Assembly (NCBI RefSeq): GCF_000278255.1
Contig: NZ_JH725083.1
Span: forward strand, 124,001-188,000
Reading direction: 5' to 3'
DNA length: 64,000 bases
Source: Bartonella melophagi K-2C
GTDB taxonomy: Bacteria; Pseudomonadota; Alphaproteobacteria; Rhizobiales; Rhizobiaceae
Under the pieces are notes generated by a model that had not been told where the DNA came from, made no database searches, and saw nothing but the letters and a program-made list of their open reading frames with translations. Positions 50,012-60,108 of the stretch are shown piece by piece. Position 1 is the first letter of the stretch. Each line of letters begins with the position of its first letter. The position numbers and the translations under genes were made by a program.

Positions 50012-50290
50012 TTAAGTATTGGTTGCCCCTAAACGGAGTTTGACAGGTATATTTCCTGTGCGACTTGCAACTCGTAAATGAATGCGTACAGGAGGCGTAG
50101 CTAAACGACGGTTTCGATTTGTTTGACAAATAAGAAGACTAACAAGAGAATGTGTGTTTGGCACCATTGGGGTATGCTTTAAATTGGCAAGTTTAGTTGC
50201 AGCATCGTGAAGAGAACGTAATGAGAGGAGAGACGATTGTTTTGACTGCTTTCCCTTTTCAAGAGACGGGGAAATAACATTATGTGTCAT
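50012..50290 (-). CDS. Hypothetical protein, 92 residues, downstream of the D,D-carboxypeptidase
   Basis: Basic protein with a serine/lysine-rich N-terminus and an arginine-rich C-terminal half (NRNRRLATPPVRIHLRVASR). No signal peptide, no transmembrane segment and no motif I recognise. AAGGA 9 bases before its ATG and the 32-base distance from the carboxypeptidase on the same strand argue for a real gene in an operon with it. Possibly a lineage-specific protein. Confidence 0.6.
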   Translation of the reverse strand: MTHNVISPSLEKGKQSKQSSLLSLRSLHDAATKLANLKHTPMVPNTHSLVSLLICQTNRNRRLATPPVRIHLRVASRTGNIPVKLRLGATNT

Positions 50291-50322
50291 GGCACTGTCC
50301 TTAATACAGAATTCAAAAACTT

Positions 50323-51708
50323 TTAATAGATTACAGTGTAGCAGTTAAAATTTGCTTTCTTTAGGGCAGAACAAGCATCGTGCGCAGCTTTTTTTGATTG
50401 AAAGCCAACAAATCGAGCACGATAATAACGATGTCCGCTTTTTTCAAACAGTTGCATATGTGCAGATGTATGTTTTAGAGCTGAATAAGCTGTATTTTTG
50501 GCTTTTGAAAGTAGAGAGTTTGCCTGTTCTTTACTGGAAAGAGAACCGATTTGAATAGCCCATCCACCAGTTGTAGATAAAGAAGCAGTAATGATTTTAT
50601 CTATCTCCCCAGATATAGTTTTGTGAGGATTAGGAGTTGGTATAATCACCTGATTTACGGCAGCTATAGCTGTGTTTAATTCATTAGGTTGTGCTGCAAG
50701 TGCTGTTAGAAGTGCAGAAACATCATCATCTAAATCAGTTAGATTTGTTTTAGCGACAGGTATAGGGGTGGCTGCTCCGGTAGGTAAATTATGAGACACT
50801 GCAGCTACTAAATATTCATTTGTTTTCTTACGACTTGCTCTTGGCAAATATCGGTTCAACAAATTAGTCATGTGAATATCACGCTCTGTAGATGATTTTC
50901 CTCCCATTACTACGGCCACAATAGAGCGTCCTTCAATATGCATTGATGTGGCTAAATTAGAACCTGACATTTGTGTATAGCCTGTTTTAATTCCGTCAAC
51001 ACCTTTTATTGTTTTTACTAATTTATTATGGTTGTTAATTGTTTTGCCACGAAAAGAGAAACTTGTTGTTTTAAACAGTTTATACTGCTGGGGAAAATGT
51101 TTGCGCAAAGCTAATGCCAAAGTGGCCATATCTTTTGCTGTAGAATAATTGCGTGCGTCTGGAAGACCTGAAGCATTTGCAAAACGAGTATTTGTCATAC
51201 CAAGTTTACGGGCTTTCACTGTCATCATTTGAGCAAATTTTGGTTCACTGCCACCAAGATATTCACCTACAGCAGTAGCAACATCATTTGCTGATTTGGT
51301 AATAAGAGCTTTAGCAGCTTCTTCTACAGAAATTGTTTGACCTGCTTTAAAGCCTATTTTCGTTGGTGGGCGTGCAGCTGCGTAAGCTGAAACAGGAATG
51401 GGTGTGTTTGGCGTTACGCGACGTACTTCCATAGCTTCGAAGAGCATGTACAACGTCATCATTTTTGTTAAAGAAGCAGGATAACGTTTTAAAGTTGCAT
51501 TGGCTTGAAATAAGGTCTTTCCTGTGTGTGCATCTATAACAATAGCCGCATATTTATCAGGGTAAGCTTCTTTAGGAGTAGCTTTTGCTGAAGAATAAGA
51601 AATAGCTAAAACAATAAAAGTAATTACTATTCCTTTGTAGAAAGGTGCAATTTTTCGCCAGTTAATATACACGTGTAATACCTTATTTATGCCAAATAAT
51701 CGCATCAA
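50323..51708 (-). CDS. D-alanyl-D-alanine carboxypeptidase (S11) with C-terminal SPOR domain
   Basis: Periplasmic penicillin-binding protein that trims peptidoglycan pentapeptides. 461 residues: signal-anchor or signal peptide around 24-42, the S11 catalytic triad of motifs SLTK (Ser79, Lys82), SAN (139-141) and KTG (241-243), and a C-terminal SPOR domain (about 385-461, GWAIQIGSLSSKEQANSLL and YYRARFVGFQSKKAA) that binds denuded glycan strands at the septum. The SPOR fusion is typical of Rhizobiales homologues. Symbol dacA or dacF would fit but is not certain. Confidence 0.92.
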   Translation of the reverse strand: MMRLFGINKVLHVYINWRKIAPFYKGIVITFIVLAISYSSAKATPKEAYPDKYAAIVIDAHTGKTLFQANATLKRYPASLTKMMTLYMLFEAMEVRRVTPNTPIPVSAYAAARPPTKIGFKAGQTISVEEAAKALITKSANDVATAVGEYLGGSEPKFAQMMTVKARKLGMTNTRFANASGLPDARNYSTAKDMATLALALRKHFPQQYKLFKTTSFSFRGKTINNHNKLVKTIKGVDGIKTGYTQMSGSNLATSMHIEGRSIVAVVMGGKSSTERDIHMTNLLNRYLPRASRKKTNEYLVAAVSHNLPTGAATPIPVAKTNLTDLDDDVSALLTALAAQPNELNTAIAAVNQVIIPTPNPHKTISGEIDKIITASLSTTGGWAIQIGSLSSKEQANSLLSKAKNTAYSALKHTSAHMQLFEKSGHRYYRARFVGFQSKKAAHDACSALKKANFNCYTVIY

Positions 51709-51900
51709 GATCTTTCTTGTTGCAGTTAGTTTAACACAATTTAGATGAATGGTGTTACTAATTTATTTATAAAATCATTTTGTAAGTCTCTCCATTTGAC
51801 TTAAATTTGATCATAAAAGAAAATTTATTTTTCATATACTCAAATATTGCAATAGGTTATGAGAGGATTTTAAATTAATAAAAAGCATACTACATGGAAA

Positions 51901-52266
51901 ATGATAATGATATTAACTGAAAAACCCGCATTTCATACTATGCAAAATAAAAAGGGCAAGAGCTGGAGTGAAGATAAATATGATACTGTTGTTATACCTC
52001 AAATTAAGCCGAAATTTCAAAAGCCTAAATTATACCGTGTTCTTTTGCTGAATGATGATTATACACCTATGGATTTTGTTGTTTTTATTTTGGGGAGCTT
52101 TTTTAAAAAAAGTTTTGAGGAAGCAACTCGTATTATGTTAAATGTTCATCAAAATGGGGTAGGTGAATGCGGTATTTATACCTATGAAGTGGCTGAAATG
52201 AAAGTTGTGCAAGTTATGGAATGTGCACGTCAAAATGAACATCCATTACAATGTGTAATGGAATAG
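51901..52266 (+). CDS. clpS: ATP-dependent Clp protease adaptor ClpS
   Basis: Adaptor that delivers N-degron substrates to ClpAP. 121 residues: a variable N-terminal tail, then the core [17 protein letters not shown], the helix [25 protein letters not shown] (seen as pieces [15 protein letters not shown] and YTYEVAE) and a C-terminal HPLQCVME. The N-degron pocket residues (N-D-D, M, H) are present. The start could be ATG 51901, 51907 or 51940; clpA follows after 13 bases. Confidence 0.95.
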   Translation: MIMILTEKPAFHTMQNKKGKSWSEDKYDTVVIPQIKPKFQKPKLYRVLLLNDDYTPMDFVVFILGSFFKKSFEEATRIMLNVHQNGVGECGIYTYEVAEMKVVQVMECARQNEHPLQCVME

Positions 52267-52279
52267 AAGAGAGAGGATT

Positions 52280-54640
52280 ATGCCGTCTTTTACGCCCAGC
52301 CTTGAAGAAGTTTTGCATCGTGCATTAACAATTGCTACTCAAGCGCAGCATGAATACGCAACATTAGAGCACCTTTTACTTGCTTTGTTAGATGATGCTG
52401 ATGCAAGTTCAGTAATCCGCGCTTGTCAGGTAGATTTGGAAGAATTACGGGAACGTTTGACTAATTATATCCAATCGGAATTGGATGCACAAATTAAAAC
52501 CGATAAGGATACAAAACCAACAGCATTTTTTCAGCGTGTTATTCAACGTGCAGTGATTCATGCTCAATCAGCAGGAAAAGATGAAGTATCGGGGGCAAAT
52601 GTTCTTGTTGCAATTTTTTCTGAACGTGAAAGTCATGCAGCATATTTTCTTCAAGAAATGGGAATGACGCGCTATGATGCTGTGCGTTTCATTTTACACG
52701 GTATTGTGCGTGATGATGGGTTATCCCTATTACTTGAAGATCTTGAAGAGCAATTAGATCAACATGTTTTGGAAAACAATGACAAAGTGGCCAGTGCGCT
52801 TGCTACTTATTGTGTTAATTTGAATTGTAAAGCACGCAGTGGAAAAATTGATTTATTAATTGGTCGTGACGTGGAAATTTCACGAATAATGCAGGTTTTA
52901 TGTCGAAGGTCAAAAAATAATCCACTGTTGGTTGGCGAACCTGGTGTTGGAAAAACGGCTATAGTTGAAGGGTTGGCTAGACGCATCGTTGATGAAAAGG
53001 TGCCCGAAGTTTTATTAAATGCAATAATATTTTCTCTTGATATGGGGGGACTTGTTGCTGGAACACGCTATCGTGGTGATTTTGAAGAGCGATTAAAGCA
53101 GGTTGTTAAAGAATTAGAACAATATCCTGGTGCTATTTTATTTATTGATGAAATTCATACACTGATTGGGGCAGGAGCTACGTCTGGGGGGCATATGGAT
53201 GCAGCAAATCTTTTAAAACCTGTATTATCTTCAGGTATGATTCGATGTATTGGTTCGACAACTTATAAGGAATATAGAAAAATTTTTGAACTCGATCGAG
53301 CTTTAACGCGTCGTTTTCAGAAAATTAATGTTAATGAGCCATCTGTCGCTGATGCAATTAAGATTTTGCAAGGATTGAAGCCTTATTTTGAAGAATTTCA
53401 CCAAATTAAATATACCGATGCAGCAATGATAGCATCAGTAGAATTATCCTCGCGTTATATGGCTGACCGCCGATTGCCGGATAAAGCAATTGATGTTATT
53501 GATGAAAGTGGTGCTGCGCAGATGCTTTTGCCAAAGAAACAAAGAAGAAAGAGTGTCGGTGTTAAAGAAATTGAATCTACAATTGCAGCTATGGCAAGGA
53601 TTCCACCAAAAACAGTTTCTAATAATGATCGCAAAGTCCTTGAAAATCTTGAAAAAGAGCTCAAACATGTTGTTTATGGGCAAGATCAGGCGATTGGAAT
53701 ACTTGTATCGTCCATTAAGTTAGCACGAGCGGGATTACGTGAATCGGAAAAGCCGATAGGAAGTTATTTATTTTCAGGACCAACAGGTGTTGGGAAAACT
53801 GAAATTGCAAAACAACTGGCATCTTCTTTGGGAATTGAGTTGTTGCGTTTTGATATGTCAGAATATATGGAACGGCATACAGTAGCACGTTTGATAGGAG
53901 CTCCTCCAGGCTACGTAGGGTTTGATCAGGGTGGTCTTCTCACAGATGCTGTTGATCAGAATCCTTATGCAGTTGTGTTGTTAGATGAGATAGAAAAGGC
54001 TCATCCAGAATTGTTTAATATTTTATTGCAGGCGATGGATTATGGTAAATTAACAGACCATAATGGTAAAAAAATTGATTTCCGCAATATCATTTTAATT
54101 ATGACAACCAATGCTGGTGCTTCGGATATGGTAAAGTCAGCTGTGGGATTTGGTAAAATACATCGTGATGGTGATGATATAGAAGCTATCAATAAATTAT
54201 TTACACCAGAATTTCGTAATCGGTTAGATGCTATCGTTCCATTTGCACCTTTATCTCGATTAGTAATCAATCAAATTGTGCAGAAATTTATTTTTCAGCT
54301 TGAAGCACAATTAATTGATAGAGGAATCGCTTTTGAACTCAGTGAATCTGCAATGGTATGGCTTGCTTATAAAGGGTATGATGCTCAAATGGGAGCACGT
54401 CCGTTGAGTCGTGTCATACAAGAACATATTAAAAAGCCATTAGCTGATGAAATTTTATTTGGAAAGTTGCGCACCGGTGGCATAGTTCGCGTGTTTACGC
54501 ACAAGTTAAACAATGGTAGGGAAAAACTAGAATTAGAAATTTTATCTCCTGACCCTTCTGTTGGCTCAAATGATAGCAAAGTTCATAAGGGCTTATTGAA
54601 TTCTACAAAATATGTAAGAAAAAAGAGCTCTACAACTTAA
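52280..54640 (+). CDS. clpA: ATP-dependent Clp protease ATP-binding subunit ClpA
   Basis: Hsp100 unfoldase that partners ClpP, with ClpS as adaptor. 786 residues: N-domain with two Clp repeats (1-145), D1 with Walker A GEPGVGKTAIVEGLA and Walker B AILFIDEIHTLIGAG, D2 with Walker A GPTGVGKTEIAKQLA and the ERHTVARLIGAPPGYVGFDQ loop, and the C-terminal small domain with YDAQMGARPLSRVIQ. The middle domain of ClpB is absent, so it is ClpA and not ClpB. GAGAGAGG is just before ATG 52280. Confidence 0.96.
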   Translation: MPSFTPSLEEVLHRALTIATQAQHEYATLEHLLLALLDDADASSVIRACQVDLEELRERLTNYIQSELDAQIKTDKDTKPTAFFQRVIQRAVIHAQSAGKDEVSGANVLVAIFSERESHAAYFLQEMGMTRYDAVRFILHGIVRDDGLSLLLEDLEEQLDQHVLENNDKVASALATYCVNLNCKARSGKIDLLIGRDVEISRIMQVLCRRSKNNPLLVGEPGVGKTAIVEGLARRIVDEKVPEVLLNAIIFSLDMGGLVAGTRYRGDFEERLKQVVKELEQYPGAILFIDEIHTLIGAGATSGGHMDAANLLKPVLSSGMIRCIGSTTYKEYRKIFELDRALTRRFQKINVNEPSVADAIKILQGLKPYFEEFHQIKYTDAAMIASVELSSRYMADRRLPDKAIDVIDESGAAQMLLPKKQRRKSVGVKEIESTIAAMARIPPKTVSNNDRKVLENLEKELKHVVYGQDQAIGILVSSIKLARAGLRESEKPIGSYLFSGPTGVGKTEIAKQLASSLGIELLRFDMSEYMERHTVARLIGAPPGYVGFDQGGLLTDAVDQNPYAVVLLDEIEKAHPELFNILLQAMDYGKLTDHNGKKIDFRNIILIMTTNAGASDMVKSAVGFGKIHRDGDDIEAINKLFTPEFRNRLDAIVPFAPLSRLVINQIVQKFIFQLEAQLIDRGIAFELSESAMVWLAYKGYDAQMGARPLSRVIQEHIKKPLADEILFGKLRTGGIVRVFTHKLNNGREKLELEILSPDPSVGSNDSKVHKGLLNSTKYVRKKSSTT

Positions 54641-54648
54641 AATCATTT

Positions 54649-55071
54649 TTAAAGAACTGATCGGATTTTTTGTGCATGTTCTTTGAGTATTTCTGTAGGC
54701 GTTATGACATTATTATGGGGTTTAAGTTCTACTCCTTCCATCCGTGGTATAATATGGAAATGAAGATGATAAACGGTTTGTTGACTAGCTGCTTCATTAA
54801 ATTGCATGACTGTTACACCATCCGCTTGAAAAGCTTTTTTAACAGCATTAGCAATTTTTTGAACAACTTTAATGACTGGAAACAATATTTCCGTATCTGC
54901 ATCTAATAAATTTCTACAGCTTTTTCGGGGAATAACAAGTGTATGCCCTGGAGCTTGGGGCATGATGTCCATAAATGCAATAACATCATTATCTTCATAA
55001 ACACGAACAGAAGGAATTTCGTTACGAATCAATTTAGCAAAAATATTGTTATCGTCATATATTTGTTTCAT
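54649..55071 (-). CDS. HIT-family nucleotide hydrolase/transferase
   Basis: A 140-residue histidine-triad protein. The HxHxHxx active site is seen as YHLHFHIIPR, with the N-terminal FAKLIRNEIPSVRVYEDN helix-strand and FMDIMPQAPGHTLVIPR. Closest to the HinT/YcfF type of AMP-lysine or AMP-N hydrolases; the exact substrate is unclear. Ends 8 bases from the clpA stop, convergent with it. Confidence 0.93.
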   Translation of the reverse strand: MKQIYDDNNIFAKLIRNEIPSVRVYEDNDVIAFMDIMPQAPGHTLVIPRKSCRNLLDADTEILFPVIKVVQKIANAVKKAFQADGVTVMQFNEAASQQTVYHLHFHIIPRMEGVELKPHNNVITPTEILKEHAQKIRSVL

Positions 55072-55217
55072 AAAATTTTCTTTCAGTAGTATTTATCTAG
55101 AAATAGACTTAATTCATCTGTTTTTTAAGGACTAAAAAATGTAAACTCTTTGAGAATATAAACTCAAGGCAATTTATAATATTCTATTTTGCGCAGATGT
55201 TGACATTTATGAAAGAG

Positions 55218-55679
55218 CTAGATTTCTATAATAGCTTCTACTTCTACAGGAACGCCCATAGGCAGAGAGCAGACCCCGACAGCAGAACGGGCATGTTTAC
55301 CTGCGTCACCGAGAATATTAACAAATAGATCAGAAGCTCCATTAGCAACGAGAGGTATATCGGTAAAATTAGGATCTGTTGCAACAAAGACGGTAATTTT
55401 TATTACGCGTTTTATTTTACTTAAATCACCAAGCACTAATTTTATTTGTGCAAGGATATTAAGAGCACATACTTCTGCGGACTTTTTTGCTTGTTCAGCA
55501 CTGACAGTTGCGCCAACTTTTCCGATTGCTACTGGTTTTCCACAAGACAGTGGTAGCTGGCCAGAAATGAAAAGTTGATTACCAATTTGTGATGTTGTTA
55601 TGTAATTTGCAATGGGTTGTATTGCTTCAGGAATAACAATACCAAATTTTTTTAAACGATTTTCAATTGAGTTGGTCAT
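55218..55679 (-). CDS. RidA-family reactive-intermediate deaminase
   Basis: A 153-residue YjgF/YER057c/UK114 protein. Family features: GNQLFISGQLP, AEQAKKSAEVCALNILAQIK, VFVATDPNFTDIP, and the C-terminal signature HARSAVGVCSLPMGVPVEVE with the arginine that holds carboxylate substrates. RidA removes 2-aminoacrylate made by PLP enzymes acting on serine or cysteine. The nearby serine lyase is of the iron-sulfur type and does not make free aminoacrylate in the same way, so no functional link is claimed. Confidence 0.9.
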   Translation of the reverse strand: MTNSIENRLKKFGIVIPEAIQPIANYITTSQIGNQLFISGQLPLSCGKPVAIGKVGATVSAEQAKKSAEVCALNILAQIKLVLGDLSKIKRVIKITVFVATDPNFTDIPLVANGASDLFVNILGDAGKHARSAVGVCSLPMGVPVEVEAIIEI

Positions 55680-55791
55680 ATTTTAACTTCCATATTTTCT
55701 ATGATATAGTGATATAATGTGTCTCGTAAACTATTTTCTAGTTTAAAGAAATGTATTGAAATGATTTAAGGGGAGGTTTTTCGTTTTTTAT

Positions 55792-56652
55792 ATGATTGTG
55801 TGCAGAATAAAAAATTGGAAGTCAAAAATAATCAAACCATTATTTATGATAGGTTTATACAATGTTCTTCTATGTTCCGCAGGAGCTGAAAAACCTATTT
55901 TTTTGGTGCCTCATCGAGCTATTTACGATTTTCAACTTGAAAGTGTTTCTCATGAAATATCGATCTTAGGAGTTTCTGGGCGGATGGTTTATGAGCTTAC
56001 AGGTTCAGCATGCCATGGTTATACTACAAGGTCTCGCTTTGTGAACCGTATTTATATGAAAGATGCACCAATACGTTTAACGGATCAACAAATGACGAGT
56101 TATGAAACAGATAATAGTCATGAATTTCATTTTAATGTTCAAAATAAGATTGGAGAAGATGTTTCAGATAATATCGAAGGAGTGGCTGAGCGTACTAAAG
56201 ATGGAATTATAGTTAAATTAAAAAAGCCAAAAAAGGATGTCTATAAACTTGCAACAGCTGAATTTCCAATTATGCAATTGAAAACTATTATTCAGCAGGC
56301 AAAAGCAGCGCGTCATTTTTATCACACAGCTGTATTTGATGGAACAAACAATGCAAATGAAGTGATAAAAGAAAGTATAGTTATTGGAGACAAAAAGAAG
56401 CTAATATCTGATTCTGAAACAAAAAAATTGGGAAAATTAAATGAGGAAAGTCATTGGCCTGTTACAATTTCTTATTTTGATGATACAAAAAATAAAGATG
56501 GTTTGCCTCTTTATCGTACCAGCTTTCTTTTATATGAAAACGGTATTATGCGAGACCTGCGCATAGATTATGGGGATTTTTCGATACGCGCAAAATTAAA
56601 AAAATTTGAACTACTCGATCTTGGAAAGCATTCTGATACTTGCAATCATTAA
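55792..56652 (+). CDS. eipB: DUF1849 periplasmic envelope protein (EipB-like)
   Basis: A 286-residue exported protein of family DUF1849. N-terminal signal peptide (FMIGLYNVLLCSAG), then a beta-rich domain beginning FLVPHRAIYDFQL and SGRMVYELTGSACHGYT; the cysteine there and the one in the C-terminal DTCNH match the conserved disulfide of Brucella EipB, a beta-spiral protein required for envelope integrity. The YRTSFLLYENGIMRDLRIDYGD stretch is typical (given here in parts: SFLLYENGIMRDL, RIDYGDF). Own unit upstream of rpsB. Functional transfer from Brucella is inference. Confidence 0.88.
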   Translation: MIVCRIKNWKSKIIKPLFMIGLYNVLLCSAGAEKPIFLVPHRAIYDFQLESVSHEISILGVSGRMVYELTGSACHGYTTRSRFVNRIYMKDAPIRLTDQQMTSYETDNSHEFHFNVQNKIGEDVSDNIEGVAERTKDGIIVKLKKPKKDVYKLATAEFPIMQLKTIIQQAKAARHFYHTAVFDGTNNANEVIKESIVIGDKKKLISDSETKKLGKLNEESHWPVTISYFDDTKNKDGLPLYRTSFLLYENGIMRDLRIDYGDFSIRAKLKKFELLDLGKHSDTCNH

Positions 56653-56816
56653 ATAAATGATATGCAGAAAATGACTTGAAAAAAAATCAAATATTAGTAT
56701 GATATTTTTATTCCACACGCGAAATTCGGGTACTTATAGAAAAAAACTATCAAGTGTCCACCGGTAGTAAGTTTTTTTACTTTTTTCGCGGAGGTTAAAC
56801 CGGAAAGGATAAAATT

Positions 56817-57593
56817 GTGGCATTACCAGACTTTACTATGCGCCAGCTTTTAGAAGCAGGTGTGCACTTTGGTCACCAGACACAGCGCTGGAATCCAAAA
56901 ATGGCTCCCTATATTTACGGTCAGCGTAATAATATTCATATTATTGATCTTGCTCAGACTGTTCCTCTTTTGTATCAAGCACTTAAACTTGTTTCAGATA
57001 CGGTTGCGCAGGGGGGGCGTGTTCTATTTGTTGGCACCAAACGACAGGCGTCTGATATTATCGCTGATGCAGCTAGTCGATCGGCTCAATATTACGTTAA
57101 CGCGCGTTGGCTTGGTGGTATGCTGACAAATTGGAAAACAATTTCTAATTCAATACATCGTTTGCGTAAACTTGATAAAATTCTAACTACTGAAGCGCAG
57201 GGCTTTACTAAAAAAGAACGGTTAAATCTTGAACGTGATCGTGAGAAATTGAATCGTGCACTGGGTGGTATTAAGGATATGGGGTCTGTTCCAGATCTTA
57301 TGTTTATTGTTGATACAAATAAGGAAAATATTGCTATTCAAGAAGCAAAGCGTTTGGGTGTCCCTGTAATTGCTATTGTTGATACAAATTGTGATCCTGA
57401 TGGTATTGATTATCCAATTCCAGGTAATGATGACGCTTCGCGTGCGATTTCTCTTTACTGTGATCTTGTTGCACGTGCTGCTCTTGATGGTATTGCTCGT
57501 CAACAAGGTACAATGAATATTGATGTAGGAGCTCAGGCTGATGTACCTGTGGAGCCTGTTTTGGAAGATGCGGTTTCGGTTGTGGAATCATGA
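56817..57593 (+). CDS. rpsB: 30S ribosomal protein S2
   Basis: Essential small-subunit protein that anchors S1. 258 residues: [71 protein letters not shown] and the FHPIPG-like [13 protein letters not shown] motif. The GTG start at 56817 gives the MALPDFTM beginning of rhizobial S2, with CGGAAAGGA before it. Heads rpsB-tsf-pyrH-frr. Confidence 0.96.
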   Translation: MALPDFTMRQLLEAGVHFGHQTQRWNPKMAPYIYGQRNNIHIIDLAQTVPLLYQALKLVSDTVAQGGRVLFVGTKRQASDIIADAASRSAQYYVNARWLGGMLTNWKTISNSIHRLRKLDKILTTEAQGFTKKERLNLERDREKLNRALGGIKDMGSVPDLMFIVDTNKENIAIQEAKRLGVPVIAIVDTNCDPDGIDYPIPGNDDASRAISLYCDLVARAALDGIARQQGTMNIDVGAQADVPVEPVLEDAVSVVES

Positions 57594-57699
57594 TTTAAAA
57601 ACGCCTGTTGAGGCATTTATTTTCTAAAGGAAAGGTTATGAGCGTGCAGAGGGGTTTCGTCTATGCGCGCTTTTGCCGTTATAGGATAAAGAGGCTGAT

Positions 57700-58623
57700 A
57701 TGAGCATTACTGCTTTACAAGTAAAAGAACTTCGCGAATTATCAGGGGCTGGTATGATGGATTGCAAAACAGCTCTGGCGGAAACTAATGGTGATATGGA
57801 AGCTGCGGTTGATTGGCTTCGTAAAAAAGGGATAGCCAAAGCAGATAAAAAAGCTGGACGTACGGCGGCTGAAGGGTTGATCGGTGCGGTATCGAAGGGG
57901 TTAAGTGCTGTTTTGGTTGAAGTAAATTCTGAGACAGATTTTGTTGCGCGCAATGATGCTTTTCAGGAAATTGTGCGTAATGTAGCAGTTGCTGCTTTGG
58001 ATGCACAGGGTAGTGTTGAATCTGTGTCTGCATCTATTTATCCAGGCTCTGAAAAAACTATAGATGCAACAATTAAAGATGCAATTGGCACAATTGGTGA
58101 GAATATGACATTGCGTCGTTCGGCTAAATTGTCTGTTAAAGATGGTGTTGTTGCTACTTATATTCATAATAGTGTGGCTGATGGTCTTGGCAAACTTGGG
58201 GTTATCGTTGCTATTGAAACTTCAGGAGATAAAGATGCTGCTGTTGCTTTTGGTCGTCAGGTTGCAATGCATATTGCTGCAACCAATCCATTAGCGTTAA
58301 CTGCAAAGGACGTTGATGTTAGTGCTGTTGAGCGTGAAAAAGCGATTTTTTCAGATCAAGCACGTCAATCTGGAAAGCCTGAAAATATTATCGAAAAAAT
58401 GGTAGAAGGACGTATGCGTAAATTTTACGAAGAGGTTGTCTTGCTTTCTCAAGCCTTTGTTATGAATCCTGATGTTACTGTTGAGGCTGCTTTGAAGGAT
58501 GCTGAAAAATCAATTGGGGCACCAGCAACGATCACTGGTTTTATTCGTTTTGCATTAGGTGATGGTGTGGAAAAAGAAAAAACTGATTTTGCTGCGGAAG
58601 TTGCGGCTGCAGCAAAGAGCTAA
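57700..58623 (+). CDS. tsf: Elongation factor Ts
   Basis: Nucleotide exchange factor for EF-Tu. 307 residues: UBA-like N-terminus with [19 protein letters not shown], the [10 protein letters not shown] signature ([11 protein letters not shown]), and two core dimerisation repeats. Normal length and order after rpsB (106-base gap). GAGGC lies before ATG 57700. Confidence 0.97.
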   Translation: MSITALQVKELRELSGAGMMDCKTALAETNGDMEAAVDWLRKKGIAKADKKAGRTAAEGLIGAVSKGLSAVLVEVNSETDFVARNDAFQEIVRNVAVAALDAQGSVESVSASIYPGSEKTIDATIKDAIGTIGENMTLRRSAKLSVKDGVVATYIHNSVADGLGKLGVIVAIETSGDKDAAVAFGRQVAMHIAATNPLALTAKDVDVSAVEREKAIFSDQARQSGKPENIIEKMVEGRMRKFYEEVVLLSQAFVMNPDVTVEAALKDAEKSIGAPATITGFIRFALGDGVEKEKTDFAAEVAAAAKS

Positions 58624-58695
58624 TTGTTTTTGGAAAATTGTTGGACAGAAGCCTAAAATTTATACCATTAATATAAAAAAAGTATAGCTAATTTA

Positions 58696-58725
58696 AAGGG
58701 CATCATGTGACAAGGTGATGCCCTT
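58696..58725. terminator. 10-bp hairpin between tsf and pyrH
   Basis: AAGGGCATCA at 58696-58705 pairs perfectly with TGATGCCCTT at 58716-58725 around a 10-base loop. No U run follows, so it may be a weak terminator or a processing/stability element between rpsB-tsf and pyrH-frr. Confidence 0.55.
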
Positions 58726-58771
58726 AGTGTATCGAAAGTAGAAAATAAATGTGCTCTTTAGGAGATCATGG

Positions 58772-59491
58772 ATGACGTTAGCTCTTCGATATAAACGTAT
58801 TCTATTAAAAGTGTCTGGTGAAGCACTTATGGGGGGGCAAAGTTTTGGAATTGATGTTTCAGTTGCAGATCGTATTGCTTCCGATATTGCTGAAGTGCGG
58901 GCAATGGGTGTGGAAGTCGCTATTGTTATAGGTGGTGGCAATATTTTTCGTGGGGTTGCTGTTGCTTCACGGGGTGGGGATCGTGTAACTGGCGATCATA
59001 TGGGAATGCTTGCCACAGCTATTAATTCTTTAGCGTTACGAACATCATTAACGAAATTGGGGATTGAGGCGGTTGTACTATCTGCGATTGCGATGCCGCA
59101 AATTTGTGAAAGTTTTTCGCAGCGTAAAGCGATAAGTTATATGAATCAGGGGAAAGTTGTTATTTTTGCTGGTGGTACAGGTAATCCATTTTTTACGACT
59201 GATTCTGCTGCTACTTTGCGTACGGCAGAAATTGGAGCAGATGTCTTATTGAAAGGAACGCAAGTGGACGGCATTTATTCTGCTGATCCAAAAATAGATC
59301 CTACAGCTAAGCGTTTTGATCAATTAACACATGTTGAGATTTTACAATGGGGATTATCTGTTATGGATACGACAGCGGTAACTTTAGCGCGTGAAAATAA
59401 TGTACCGATTATTGTTTTTTCTATTCATGAAAAAGGTGGTTTGATTAAGGTATTGAATGGAACGGGTCGATTTACAATAGTATCGGAATAA
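58772..59491 (+). CDS. pyrH: Uridylate kinase (UMP kinase)
   Basis: Phosphorylates UMP to UDP in pyrimidine synthesis; allosterically controlled by GTP and UTP. 239 residues from ATG 58772: RYKRILLKVSGEALMGG, VIGGGNIFRG, the GTGNPFFTTDSAATLRTAEI segment and the GVDGVYSADPK-like TQVDGIYSADPKIDP motif. TAGGAGA sits 7 bases before the ATG; the upstream in-frame GTG 58751 is rejected because it includes that site. Confidence 0.96.
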   Translation: MTLALRYKRILLKVSGEALMGGQSFGIDVSVADRIASDIAEVRAMGVEVAIVIGGGNIFRGVAVASRGGDRVTGDHMGMLATAINSLALRTSLTKLGIEAVVLSAIAMPQICESFSQRKAISYMNQGKVVIFAGGTGNPFFTTDSAATLRTAEIGADVLLKGTQVDGIYSADPKIDPTAKRFDQLTHVEILQWGLSVMDTTAVTLARENNVPIIVFSIHEKGGLIKVLNGTGRFTIVSE

Positions 59492-59527
59492 AATAATTTT
59501 CAGGGCGTAATTAAAGGAGATAGAAAT

Positions 59528-60088
59528 ATGAATGTTACATCGATGATGGATGATCTAAAGCGTCGCATGGATGGCGCAGTTTCAGCTTTTAAACACGAAT
59601 TGAGTGGTTTGCGAACTGGGCGAGCTTCAGCTAGTTTATTAGAGCCATTAATAGTTGAGGCTTATGGTTCTACTGTACCTATACAACAGGTTGCCAATAT
59701 TTCTGTTCCAGAACCGCGTATGCTTTCAGTTTCTGTATGGGATAAAACGATGGTAGGGGCTGTTGAGCGCGCTATTCGTGATTCTGGCCTTGGTTTCAAT
59801 CCCATTACAGATGGTATGAATTTGCGTATTCCTATACCTGAATTAAATGAAGAGCGCCGTAAGGAACTAGTAAAAATTGCACATCAATATGCAGAGCAAG
59901 CTCGTGTTGCCACTCGTCATGTTCGTCGTGATGGTATGGATAATTTGAAAAAATTAGAGAAGGAAGGTGAAATTAGCCAAGATGAATCCCGTAATTTGTC
60001 TGAAAAAGTTCAAAAACTTACAAATGAAACCATTACAGATATCGATAAGATTTTGGGTGTGAAAGAAGCAGATATTATGCAAGTTTAA
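59528..60088 (+). CDS. frr: Ribosome recycling factor
   Basis: Splits post-termination ribosomes with EF-G. 186 residues: three-helix bundle sequence with [20 protein letters not shown], the [16 protein letters not shown] strand and [24 protein letters not shown] just upstream of ATG 59528. A decayed uppS begins 20 bases after its stop, in the operon position where an intact uppS stands in relatives. Confidence 0.97.
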   Translation: MNVTSMMDDLKRRMDGAVSAFKHELSGLRTGRASASLLEPLIVEAYGSTVPIQQVANISVPEPRMLSVSVWDKTMVGAVERAIRDSGLGFNPITDGMNLRIPIPELNEERRKELVKIAHQYAEQARVATRHVRRDGMDNLKKLEKEGEISQDESRNLSEKVQKLTNETITDIDKILGVKEADIMQV

Positions 60089-60108
60089 TTTATTTTTGTT
60101 AAAAAATA

